From positions 1 through 7,969 of the forward strand of contig PWSL01000134.1 in NCBI GenBank assembly GCA_003563255.1: a stretch of DNA of 7,969 nucleotides, given 5' to 3'. Made by a program: the position numbers and the translations under genes. The first letter of the stretch is position 1, and the number at the start of each line of letters is the position of its first letter. Positions 1 to 6,350 of this stretch are shown here, in pieces. Under the pieces are notes generated by a model. It searched no databases. It had not been told where the DNA came from and saw nothing but the letters and a program-made list of their open reading frames with translations. Source of the DNA: Desulfonatronospira sp. (lineage in GTDB: Bacteria > Desulfobacterota > Desulfovibrionia > Desulfovibrionales > Desulfonatronovibrionaceae).

Positions 1-1778
1 AGCATCTCCTCTCTATTCAGCCCTTGCTCAAAATCCCTGGCCAGTACGGAATGCTCCAGGCCCAGCCTGTGGATAAAGCCTGCGGCAATGCGCCAGGGCT
101 CGCGCACGGCCAGGTCTCCTCCGGGCAGGGGCACGGGCTCAAAGCTGCCCAGTCTTTGCAGGGTCATGTCCCGGTTGTCCACCAGCAAAAGCTCTCCCCC
201 CCACAGGGTGCCGTCATCCCCCAGCCCGGCTCCGTCTAAGGCCAGGCCCAGGCATGGGCCTTCAAAACGGTTTTCAGCCATGACCGACAGGATGTGGGCG
301 TAGTGATGCTGCAGGGCCTGCACCGGCAGACCTGACTCCTGCCTGGCGTACTTAGTGCTCAGGTAGTCCGGGTGCAGGTCGCAGACCACCATTTCCGGGT
401 TGACCTGCAGCACGTGCTGCAGATGATCTATGCACTCCCTGTAGAAGCTGTAGCTTTCTAAGTTCTGCAGGTCGCCTATGTGCTGGGAGACAAAGGCCTG
501 GTCATTTCTGGTGAGGCAGAAGGTGTTTTTGAGCTCCGGGCCTGTACCCAGAATGCAAGGACCAATCCGGGACAGAAATACCGGCTGCGGGGTATATCCC
601 CTGGCCCGGCGAAAGTAAGCAGGCCCGGGTCCGCGGGCGCACATTACCGAGTCATCGCAGCGAACCAGGATGTCCCTGTCATGCAGAAGAAAGTAATCCG
701 CAATGTGCCCCAGGCGTTTCAGGGCCTCGCGGTTGCCAAGGCTTATGGGCTCGGAGCTCATGTTGCCCGAGGTCATGACCAGGGCGGGTATTTCCTGCCG
801 GGTGAGCAGTGTTTTGAAGTGTTCAAAGAGAACCAGGTGCAGTGGAGTATATGCCAGCATGATGCCCAGCAGGTCTGTGTCCGGGGCCAGGTCGGGACTC
901 AAGGGGCAGGGCTGGATGGGCTTCACCGCCAGGATGGGGCTGGATGGGCTCTGCAGGATTTCTGCTTCCAATGGGCTTAGCTCCGCCAGCTTTCCAGCGG
1001 CAGCTATGTCCGGGACCATGACAGCCAGGGGCTTGTGCGGGCGGTTCTTGCGGCGGCGAAGTTCCCGGACGGCTTCCTGATGGGATGCATTGCAGGCCAG
1101 GTGAAACCCGCCCAGACCTTTTATGGCCAGGATGCTGCCCTGTTTAAGCAGGTAAGCGCTTTTCTTCAGGGGGGAGGCATGTCCTGAAATCCTGTTGCCA
1201 TCCGCATCTGTCAGCCAGAGCCTGGGGCCGCACTGGGGACAGGCATTGGGCTGGGCATGGAAACGCCGGTCCCCGGGGTCGCTGTACTCCCGGCGGCACT
1301 GTGGGCACATTTCAAAGCAGGCCATGGAGGTGTTTTGCCGGTCATAGGGGATAAGCCCGGTAATGGTATACCTGGGGCCGCAGTTGGTGCAGTTGGTGAA
1401 GGGATAGAGATATCTTCTGTCCTCAGGGTCCAGTATCTCCCGGGCACAGTCGCTGCATACGGCGGAGTCGGGGCTTATGAGCACCTGGCTTTGCTCCAGG
1501 GCAGAGCTTTCCAGGATGATGAATCCGGATTCACCTGCCTCAGGTGTTGTCTCGTCTGTCTGAATCCGGGTAATTTCAGCTAAGGGCGGGGGGTTGCCTC
1601 GGAGTTCTTCTTCAAACCCGGCCAGTGCCTCCTCTTTGCCCTGGACTTCGATGACCACGCCAAGGGAGGTGTTCTGCACCGAACCAGTAAGGCCGTGCTG
1701 AGCAGCCATACGGTAGACAGAGGGCCTGAAGCCTACTCCCTGGACCCGGCCATTGACAATATACCTCTTACGCCTCAT
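1..1778 (-). CDS. hypF: Carbamoyltransferase HypF, [NiFe]-hydrogenase maturation (C-terminus beyond window)
   Basis: HypF activates carbamoyl phosphate and transfers the carbamoyl group to HypE, the precursor of the cyanide ligands of the [NiFe]-hydrogenase active site; it is cytoplasmic. I translated the minus strand from the ATG at 1778 and found 592 uninterrupted residues. The N-terminal acylphosphatase domain (about 1-90) has GRVQGVGFRPSVY. Two zinc-finger pairs follow, with cysteines at 108/111, 130/133, 158/161 and 180/183, in the family spacing CxxC-x18-CxxC-x24-CxxC-x18-CxxC. The YrdC-like domain shows KGLGGFHLACNA (220-231), KPLAVM, TSGNMSSEPI (about 336-345) and RCDDSV (373-378). 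The Kae1-like domain begins with HHYAH (491-495, often HHHAH in relatives), then DDGTLWGGE (521-529) and PGGDLAVREPWR. Full-length HypF is about 750-770 residues, so some 150-180 are missing at the left edge. The start is preceded by a weak GGAAA at short distance. It is divergent from uvrA. No other hyp gene is visible, so operon membership is unknown. Confidence 0.97.
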   Translation of the reverse strand, partial: MRRKRYIVNGRVQGVGFRPSVYRMAAQHGLTGSVQNTSLGVVIEVQGKEEALAGFEEELRGNPPPLAEITRIQTDETTPEAGESGFIILESSALEQSQVLISPDSAVCSDCAREILDPEDRRYLYPFTNCTNCGPRYTITGLIPYDRQNTSMACFEMCPQCRREYSDPGDRRFHAQPNACPQCGPRLWLTDADGNRISGHASPLKKSAYLLKQGSILAIKGLGGFHLACNASHQEAVRELRRRKNRPHKPLAVMVPDIAAAGKLAELSPLEAEILQSPSSPILAVKPIQPCPLSPDLAPDTDLLGIMLAYTPLHLVLFEHFKTLLTRQEIPALVMTSGNMSSEPISLGNREALKRLGHIADYFLLHDRDILVRCDDSVMCARGPGPAYFRRARGYTPQPVFLSRIGPCILGTGPELKNTFCLTRNDQAFVSQHIGDLQNLESYSFYRECIDHLQHVLQVNPEMVVCDLHPDYLSTKYARQESGLPVQALQHHYAHILSVMAENRFEGPCLGLALDGAGLGDDGTLWGGELLLVDNRDMTLQRLGSFEPVPLPGGDLAVREPWRIAAGFIHRLGLEHSVLARDFEQGLNREEM

Positions 1779-1814
1779 AATTTTCCGTTTGTATAAAAAT
1801 AATAATCGCAGCCA

Positions 1815-1965
1815 TTAACACTACAGCGAAACTTATAAAATACACTATGGTATCTCAACTGGGGACAGGCACTTTTGCCGATGGAAAACCTTCAAATGCT
1901 CAAAAATCTCGGCGGCAAAAGAGCCAGTCCCCGGAGGCCAATCATAAGTTTCGCTGTAGTGTTAA
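1815..1965. mobile_element. MITE-like element with 22-bp terminal inverted repeats (complete copy)
   Basis: The left end (1815-1836, beginning TTAACACTACAGCGAAAC) and the right end (1944-1965) are perfect reverse complements over 22 bases. Inside is a second imperfect inverted repeat: GGGGACAGGCACTTTTGCCG at 1861-1880 against CGGCAAAAGAGCCAGTCCCC at 1913-1932, with two mismatches in 20. There is no room for a transposase. The outermost TTAA is itself palindromic, so it could be part of the terminal repeat or a TA or TTAA target duplication; the flanks beyond it (GCAGCCA and CTGATTT) do not match. A second copy starts at 7845 and matches 117 of 125 comparable bases without gaps. Non-autonomous transposition is the simplest reading. 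The element lies in the divergent hypF-uvrA spacer and so may carry or separate their promoters. Confidence 0.8.
1832..1858 (-). promoter_or_regulatory. Possible outward promoter for hypF inside the MITE-like element
   Basis: Read on the minus strand there is TTGAGA (complement of 1853-1858) and TATAAG (complement of 1832-1837) separated by 15 bases. Each hexamer matches the sigma-70 consensus at five of six positions, but the spacer is shorter than the preferred 17. Transcription would begin near 1825, inside the left terminal repeat, and give a leader of roughly 45 bases before the hypF ATG. In the second element copy the -10 half is changed (CTTATA becomes CTTATT) while the -35 half is kept. 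This is an eye match only and could be chance in AT-rich DNA. Confidence 0.2.
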
Positions 1966-2044
1966 CTGATTTAAGATTTTAAACCGGAAAAGACAAGAAG
2001 CCTTCATGTCCTTGCCTGATAAACAACCTTCACCTTTATAAACT

Positions 2045-4795
2045 ATGGAAAATTCAATTCGCATAAGCGGGGCCAGGCAGCACAACCTCAAGTCCCTGTC
2101 CCTGGAAATTCCCCGCAACAAGCTGGTGGTCCTTTGTGGTCCTTCAGGGTCGGGCAAGTCAACCCTGGCCTTTGATATTATCTATGCCGAGGGGCAGAGG
2201 CGCTACGTGGAATCCCTGTCCGTTTACGCCAGGCAGTTTTTGCCGCAGATGGACAAGCCCCTGGTGGACAAGATTGAGGGGCTTTCCCCGGCCATCTCCA
2301 TTGAGCAGCATACCCTGTCCAGAAATCCGCGCTCCACTGTGGGCACGGTGACCGAGGTGTACGATTTTTTAAGGGTTTTTTACGCCAGACTTGGGACTTC
2401 CACCTGTCCCGAGTGCGGCCTGGAGGTGCAGGCCCAGTCCGCCAGCCGCATCATAGAACATATCATGGACATGCCTCAGGGGACAAAGTTTATGATTTTA
2501 AGCCCCTTAGTGAACAACAAAAAGGGCACGCACCAGGAGCTTTTGAAAAAGCTCAAGTCCCAGGGGTTTGTCCGGGTGCGCATAAACGGCGAGGTCCAGA
2601 GCTTAGACACTCTGCCCGCGCTGGATAAAAACCGCAAACACCGTATAGAGCTGGTGGTGGACCGCTTAGTGCACAAGCCGGACATGCGCAACAGGCTGGC
2701 CGACTCGGTTGAACTGGCCCTGGCTTATGGTCAGGACAGCCTGCTGGTGTCCATTGTGGACGGCCGGGACATTTTTTACAGCACCCAGGCGGTATGCCCT
2801 GACTGCAAGATCTCCATGCCTGCTCCCAGCCCGCAGCTTTTTTCCTTCAACAGTCCCCAGGGGGCCTGCCCGGAATGTTCGGGCATCGGCAGCGTGGAGT
2901 ATTTTGAGCCGGACCTGATAGCCCCCAACAAGGGCCTGAGCCTGAACCGTGGGGCAATCATCCCCTGGAAAAAGCCTGCGGTCTTTGCCAGGTACAAGGA
3001 CGACCTGCTGGCCCTGGGCCGCAAATACGGCTTTGACTTAGACACCCGGCTGGCTGATTTTTCCCCGGAGGCCTTAGAAGCGCTTTTTGCCGGAGACAAG
3101 GAACTTGGTTTCGAGGGGGTGCTGAGCCTCCTGGAGGAGGGGTTCGCCATCGGCCCGGTCTGGCGCGATGAACTGGCCAGGTACAGGCAGTCCAGGCCCT
3201 GTCCTGTATGCAGGGGGGCCAGGCTGAGGCCCGAGTCCTTGTCCGTGCATGTAAACGGGAAAAACATCTACGAATTTACCCGGCTGTCCATTCACAAGGC
3301 CTTAGAGTGGCTGCAAAGCATGAAATTTCAGAAGTCCCAGGCCAGGATTGCAGAGCCGCTTATAAATGAACTGAGCCACAGGCTCAAATTTCTGGTCAAC
3401 GTTGGCCTGGATTATATAAACCTGGCCCGGAACATGTCCACCCTGTCCGGGGGGGAGGCCCAGCGCATCCGCCTGGCAGGGCAGCTGGGCTCCGGCCTGG
3501 TTGGGGTGACCTATGTCCTGGACGAGCCAAGCATAGGCCTGCATCCCAGGGACAACGACCGATTGCTGTCCACCCTGCGCGAACTCCAGGGCCGGGGCAA
3601 CACCGTGCTGGTGGTGGAGCATGACGAGGCCACCATCAGAAGCGCGGACCACGTGCTGGAGCTGGGACCCGGTTCCGGAGCCCTGGGCGGGGAAGTGGTG
3701 CACCAGGGAAGCGTGGATGCTCTGCTTGGTTCCAATACCCTGACCGGCAAGTACCTGCGCCGGGAGATGACTATCCCCAGGCCGGATAAAAGGCGAAACT
3801 CCGGTCGCTGCCTGACTCTGCGAGGAGTGAGCACCAACAACCTCAAAAACGTAGACTGCGACATTCCCCTGAACCAGTTAGTGGTGGTCACTGGAGTTTC
3901 CGGTTCGGGCAAGAGCTCGCTGGTGGTGGATTCGCTGTACAAGCACCTGGCCCTGGCCAGGGGACTCAAGGTGGATGAACCCGGAAGCATTGCCGGAATT
4001 GAAGGAGCGGAGCACATCGCCAAGGTGGTGCCCATTGACCAGTCACCCATCGGCCGGACCCCCAGGTCCAATCCGGCCACATATACCAAGGTCTTTGATG
4101 AAATCAGAAATATTTTCGCCGAAACCAAAGACGCAAGAAAGCGCGGTTACAAGCCGGGGCGTTTCAGCTTCAACGTGCGCGGGGGGCGCTGCGAGTCCTG
4201 CAGCGGAGACGGACAGATAAGGGTGGAGATGCATTTTCTGCCGGATGTTTTCGTGACCTGCGAGGTGTGCGGGGGGCAGCGGTACAACCGTGAGACCTTA
4301 GACATTGAATACAGGGGGTATAATATCGCCCAGGTTCTGGATATGTCCGTGGCCCAGGCCAGGGTGTTTTTCCAGAATTACCCGGTCCTGGAGCGCAAGC
4401 TGGGCATCCTGGAGGAAGTGGGCCTGGAATACCTGAGGCTGGGTCAGCCGGCCACTACTCTTTCGGGAGGAGAGGCCCAGAGGATAAAGATATCCAGGGA
4501 GCTGTCCAAGAAGAGCCTTCCAGGGACCCTGTACGTGCTGGATGAGCCCACCACAGGCCTGCATACCCACGAGGTGGGCAAGCTTATCCAGGTTCTGAAC
4601 CAGCTGGTGGACAAAGGGGCTTCGATAATTGTCATCGAGCACAACTTAGACGTGGTGGCCTGTGCGGATTATCTCCTGGACCTGGGCCCCGGAGGCGGGG
4701 ACAGCGGAGGATACATTGTGGCCCGGGGTACACCGGAGGAAGTCAGGGACAACCCCGGGTCGGTTACGGGCAGGTTTCTGTCCCTTGAGACTTGA
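2045..4795 (+). CDS. uvrA: UvrABC excinuclease subunit A (UvrA)
   Basis: UvrA is the DNA-damage-sensing ABC-type ATPase of nucleotide excision repair; as a dimer it loads UvrB at lesions in the cytoplasm. The 916 residues are slightly shorter than E. coli UvrA (940) but complete. The N-terminal ATPase has Walker A GPSGSGKST (32-40), signature LSGGE (467-471) and Walker B YVLDEPSIGLH (from about 490). The C-terminal ATPase has GVSGSGKSS (617-625), LSGGE (806-810) and YVLDEPTTGLH (830-840). Zinc-binding cysteines are visible at 251/254 with 275/278, at 386/389 (CPVC), and at 716/719 with 739/742; another CPEC lies at 121/124. The insertion motifs EGQRRYVESLSVYARQFL and RTPRSNPATYT are typical. 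The ATG at 2045 is the first possible start after an in-frame TAA at 2039-2041 and matches family N-termini. No Shine-Dalgarno sequence precedes it, and I see no CTGT-N8-ACAG LexA box upstream. It stands alone: hypF is divergent and the next gene converges 24 bases away. Confidence 0.98.
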   Translation: MENSIRISGARQHNLKSLSLEIPRNKLVVLCGPSGSGKSTLAFDIIYAEGQRRYVESLSVYARQFLPQMDKPLVDKIEGLSPAISIEQHTLSRNPRSTVGTVTEVYDFLRVFYARLGTSTCPECGLEVQAQSASRIIEHIMDMPQGTKFMILSPLVNNKKGTHQELLKKLKSQGFVRVRINGEVQSLDTLPALDKNRKHRIELVVDRLVHKPDMRNRLADSVELALAYGQDSLLVSIVDGRDIFYSTQAVCPDCKISMPAPSPQLFSFNSPQGACPECSGIGSVEYFEPDLIAPNKGLSLNRGAIIPWKKPAVFARYKDDLLALGRKYGFDLDTRLADFSPEALEALFAGDKELGFEGVLSLLEEGFAIGPVWRDELARYRQSRPCPVCRGARLRPESLSVHVNGKNIYEFTRLSIHKALEWLQSMKFQKSQARIAEPLINELSHRLKFLVNVGLDYINLARNMSTLSGGEAQRIRLAGQLGSGLVGVTYVLDEPSIGLHPRDNDRLLSTLRELQGRGNTVLVVEHDEATIRSADHVLELGPGSGALGGEVVHQGSVDALLGSNTLTGKYLRREMTIPRPDKRRNSGRCLTLRGVSTNNLKNVDCDIPLNQLVVVTGVSGSGKSSLVVDSLYKHLALARGLKVDEPGSIAGIEGAEHIAKVVPIDQSPIGRTPRSNPATYTKVFDEIRNIFAETKDARKRGYKPGRFSFNVRGGRCESCSGDGQIRVEMHFLPDVFVTCEVCGGQRYNRETLDIEYRGYNIAQVLDMSVAQARVFFQNYPVLERKLGILEEVGLEYLRLGQPATTLSGGEAQRIKISRELSKKSLPGTLYVLDEPTTGLHTHEVGKLIQVLNQLVDKGASIIVIEHNLDVVACADYLLDLGPGGGDSGGYIVARGTPEEVRDNPGSVTGRFLSLET

Positions 4796-4819
4796 TAAGG
4801 GCAGTCAGCAGGCTCAGCT

Positions 4820-4990
4820 CTACCTGTCTTTTTCTTTTCTGTTTTCTATGGCCACACGGGTGGCCACACCCAGAAGGCCGCACAAAACTCCCAGGATCAG
4901 GGCCCGCAGGGGGTCGATGCCAAAGAGCAGACTGGCTGTAAGTCCCACAGTACCTCCCAGTATAACGCCTCTGAATATTGGTATGTTCAT
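4820..4990 (-). CDS. Small two-helix membrane protein, 56 residues, function unknown
   Basis: On the minus strand an ATG at 4990 opens a 56-codon frame ending in TAG at 4820-4822. A good ribosome binding site, AGAGGA, lies 7 bases upstream of the ATG, which is the main argument that it is real. The protein starts MNIPIFRG, then has a hydrophobic segment at about residues 9-24 (VILGGTVGLTASLLFG), a short turn IDPLR, and a second hydrophobic segment at about 29-45 (RALILGVLCGLLGVATR). It ends in a highly charged tail, ENRKEKDR. That is a helical hairpin with a cytosolic-looking basic tail and glycine-rich helix faces. I do not recognise a family. It could be a small inner-membrane accessory protein; a type I toxin-like peptide is less likely because the tail is long and there is no antisense RNA evidence. 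It converges on uvrA with a 24-base gap. The putative structured-RNA element begins about 40 bases upstream of its start, on the opposite strand. Confidence 0.7.
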   Translation of the reverse strand: MNIPIFRGVILGGTVGLTASLLFGIDPLRALILGVLCGLLGVATRVAIENRKEKDR

Positions 4991-5020
4991 GACTGGTTCC
5001 TCTTTGTTTTTTACAGACGG

Positions 5021-5290
5021 CTTAAACTGTAACCATTCAGGGATGTGTCGGCAATCGCCACCGAGAATAGACTTCAGGCGTTACTCCCCAACCGTGAGCG
5101 GCAAAGCCGCCCGTGAGCAACGAAGTTGCCCGTGCCAAAAAAATCTTCTCCGGCACGGGAAGCCTTCAGCTTCACACGGGTGCTCCGCACACACGGTTTT
5201 TAAGAATAAAGAGTCCTGGAAGGGGTTGCCTGTCTGTCACTCAGGATGCTTTGCATGCTTCCTGCTCCCCTGAAGAGTTACCTTAAACTG
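5021..5290. repeat. 9-bp direct repeat CTTAAACTG bracketing the structured element
   Basis: CTTAAACTG occurs at 5021-5029, immediately before the AACCATTCAGGG motif, and again at 5282-5290, about 80 bases after the end of the hairpin block. This could be a 9-bp target-site duplication around a 252-base insertion (5030-5281). It could equally be chance, since the sequence beyond the nine bases does not match (ACGG versus TTAC on the left, TAACC versus AAGAT on the right). Confidence 0.35.
5029..5201 (+). ncRNA. Candidate structured RNA element with two stacked four-way junctions (HEARO/OMEGA-like?)
   Basis: From 5090 to 5198 every segment finds a partner. Stem 1 is AACCGTG (5090-5096) with CACGGTT (5192-5198). 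Stem 2 is CCGTG (5111-5115) with CACGG (5175-5179). Stem 3 is CCGTGCC (5130-5136) with GGCACGG (5152-5158), closed by a 15-base A-rich loop. Four side hairpins branch off: GCGGC-AAA-GCCGC (5098-5110), GCAAC-GAA-GTTGC (5117-5129), GAAGC-CTTCA-GCTTC (5159-5173) and GTGC-TCC-GCAC (5180-5190). All pairs are Watson-Crick, giving two consecutive four-way junctions, and the plus strand ends in a U-run (5197-5201). A 5' part from 5029 (GTAACCATTCAGGG) may pair GTAAC with GTTAC at 5080-5084. The strand is inferred from the U-run and from the related copies. The multi-stem fold and conserved CCATTCAGGG start recall HEARO/OMEGA RNAs that guide IscB/IsrB nucleases. That identification is from memory and uncertain, and no such nuclease lies in the window. 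Confidence 0.55.
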
Positions 5291-5388
5291 AAGATTAACC
5301 GTATCAGGCTATGTTTGTAACCCGGTTATCGGTTATCAGTTAACAGATAAAAGGCATATATCCTCTGAAAAACTGAAGGTCAAATCTT
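5202..5388. other. Spacer upstream of the folate gene with one imperfect hairpin
   Basis: The spacer holds an imperfect hairpin: AGGGG (5221-5225) with CCCCT (5267-5271) outside, and CAGGATGC-TTT-GCAT...CCTG (5242-5264) inside. No T-run follows it. Further on is a tandem-like stretch CGGTTAT-CGGTTAT-CAGTTAACAG (about 5323-5346), of a kind also seen just after the folate gene (GGTAATAATTGGTAAC, from 5993). A ribosome binding site for the next gene, GAAGG, is at 5375-5379. I see no convincing promoter. Confidence 0.5.
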
Positions 5389-5988
5389 ATGCATGCGGAT
5401 AAAAAAGAATTGCGGGCTGCGATGCACAGGCAAAGAAGTTCCCTGGACCCCGGGGAGGTAAATGCCAAAAGCTCTGCCGTAATAGAAAATTTTCTCTCTA
5501 CTAAGAAGCTCATGCAGCATACCTGTTTTCTGGTCTATCTGCCCATCAAAAATGAAGTGGATACCAGGCCTCTGCTTCGAAAACTTCTGCAGCAGGGCCG
5601 TGAGGTGTACGCCCCGTACTGTGATCCAGGCCGGTCCGGCAGGATGGAATTTTACCGGGTGCAGGACCTGAGCTGCCTCAGGCCGGGGTTTTGCAATATC
5701 TACGAGCCGGAGCCGATACAGGAGAATATCTTTGAGAATCATGCTCCATCTGTGGCGGTGGTGCCCGGGGTGGCCTTTGACGAATCCGGGTACCGCCTGG
5801 GTTTCGGCCAGGGGTTTTATGACCGCTATTTCAGCCTGCTTCCAGACCCAGGGCCGCTGCTTGCGGGCTTTGCATATGATTTCCAGGTGGTGGAAAGTCT
5901 TCCGGCAGATCCCTGGGATATACCTATGCATTATGTGTTTACAGAAAAAAGGATCATTGAAGTTTTTACCCAAAATGAGTCAAGCTGA
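5389..5988 (+). CDS. ygfA: 5-formyltetrahydrofolate cyclo-ligase (5,10-methenyl-THF synthetase)
   Basis: The enzyme uses ATP to close 5-formyltetrahydrofolate to 5,10-methenyltetrahydrofolate in the cytoplasm, returning the storage or by-product form to the active one-carbon pool. The 199-residue length fits the family (about 180-200). Evidence is the N-terminal KKELR (5-9), KNEVDT (54-59), and the diagnostic nucleotide/folate-binding segment at 125-146: VPGVAFDESGYRLG followed by FGQGFYDR. Relatives usually have G-GGYYDR, so Gln141 and Phe143 are mild variations at that site. The tail (from about 177, DIPMHYVFTEKR) also follows the family pattern. The ATG at 5389 is supported by GAAGG nine bases upstream and by alignment of the N-terminal Lys/Arg motif. 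The gene seems monocistronic; spacers with repeats lie on both sides. In many proteobacteria 6S RNA precedes this gene, but I could not see a 6S fold in the 187 bases upstream. Confidence 0.95.
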   Translation: MHADKKELRAAMHRQRSSLDPGEVNAKSSAVIENFLSTKKLMQHTCFLVYLPIKNEVDTRPLLRKLLQQGREVYAPYCDPGRSGRMEFYRVQDLSCLRPGFCNIYEPEPIQENIFENHAPSVAVVPGVAFDESGYRLGFGQGFYDRYFSLLPDPGPLLAGFAYDFQVVESLPADPWDIPMHYVFTEKRIIEVFTQNESS

Positions 5989-6063
5989 AAATGGGTAATA
6001 ATTGGTAACTGTTCACAATAATGATATGAGCTACAGTGGTCCGGGGATTCGGCAAACAGGATG

Positions 6064-6097
6064 AAAAAAATCGCTCTCACGCCATAGCGTGACAGAG
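6064..6097 (-). terminator. Candidate Rho-independent terminator on the minus strand
   Basis: Read on the minus strand, TCACGC (complement of 6087-6092), loop TATG and GCGTGA form a perfect six-pair stem. It is extended by CTC/GAG across a two-base bulge, and followed after CGA by seven Ts (complement of 6064-6070). It would stop transcription arriving from the HD-domain gene, whose stop codon is about 250 bases away; on the plus strand there is no T-run. The moderate stem and the distance make it a candidate only. Confidence 0.45.
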
Positions 6098-6108
6098 TTA
6101 ATCAAAAC

Positions 6109-6236
6109 GTAGCCATTCAGGGGGTCCTCGGTGATAACAAATGGCACAAGGCCTGGGGACTGTCCCCCGCTAAGGATCTGTCACGATACAAGTGTTATAT
6201 TTGTCTTCTACATTCCCCGGACGCTCCGCGTCCCCC
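6109..6236 (+). repeat. Second, shortened copy of the CCATTCAGGG element
   Basis: It begins GTAGCCATTCAGGGGG (6109-6124), one base different from the start of the element at 5029. It carries GGCACAAGGCCTGGGGAC and the perfect 13-base palindrome GGGGACTGTCCCC at 6155-6167. It ends with a hairpin GGACGC-TCC-GCGTCC (6219-6233) whose TCC loop and CGCTCCGC core resemble the last hairpin of the larger element (GTGC-TCC-GCAC); GTCTTCTAC at 6203-6211 resembles ATCTTCTCC there. It lacks the double four-way junction, so it may be a deletion derivative or a related but different element. The bases upstream of the CCATTCAGGG start are not shared with the other copies. Confidence 0.55.
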
Positions 6237-6350
6237 CCAGATTATGCAAACATTATGTAATACTTATTTTATACGGAGCCTGACTTTCAGCTTCAAGTGA
6301 GTGCCTGAAGAGTCAGTCACCTTGAGGCAAAATTTAGTATCGTTGCTGGG

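Larger units (their letters stand above)
5989..6350. other. Convergent spacer between the folate and HD-domain genes
   Basis: No gene is visible here. After the folate gene stop there is a low-complexity stretch GGGTAATAATTGGTAAC, then the minus-strand terminator candidate (6064-6097) and the shortened CCATTCAGGG element (6109-6236). A further imperfect hairpin lies at 6281-6315: TGACTTTCAG with CTGAAGAGTCA, ten pairs with one bulged base and a 14-base loop. It is just downstream of the HD-domain gene stop but has no adjoining T-run on either strand, so calling it a terminator would be weak. Confidence 0.55.

Noticed and set aside
480..980. A 166-codon plus-strand open frame inside hypF.
   Set aside because: It is antisense to a fully conserved part of HypF and is explained as a shadow of that reading frame.
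1966..2044. An SOS (LexA) box before uvrA.
   Set aside because: No CTGT-N8-ACAG palindrome or close variant is present; other lineage-specific LexA sites could not be assessed by eye.
4796..4848. An intrinsic terminator for uvrA using GCAGG/CCTGT and the following T-rich stretch.
   Set aside because: The stem is only about five pairs including a G-T pair with a ten-base loop, and the T-rich stretch is explained by the lysine-rich tail of the opposite-strand small gene.
5090..5198. A group II intron fragment (domain V-like CACACGGTT end).
   Set aside because: The characteristic domain V hairpin with its GNRA loop is absent and there is no reverse transcriptase or intron 5' start in the window.
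4662..5273. A 203-codon open frame on the plus strand overlapping the end of uvrA.
   Set aside because: It covers the uvrA 3' end in another frame, the antisense of the small membrane gene and the hairpin block; its protein is low-complexity and basic with no recognisable domain.
5202..5388. 6S RNA, which often lies upstream of ygfA in proteobacteria.
   Set aside because: The two ends of the spacer are not complementary, so the closing stem and large central bubble of 6S RNA cannot be formed; only a local imperfect hairpin is seen.
5380..5973. A 197-codon minus-strand open frame opposite the folate gene.
   Set aside because: It is the antisense shadow of the well-supported 5-formyltetrahydrofolate cyclo-ligase.
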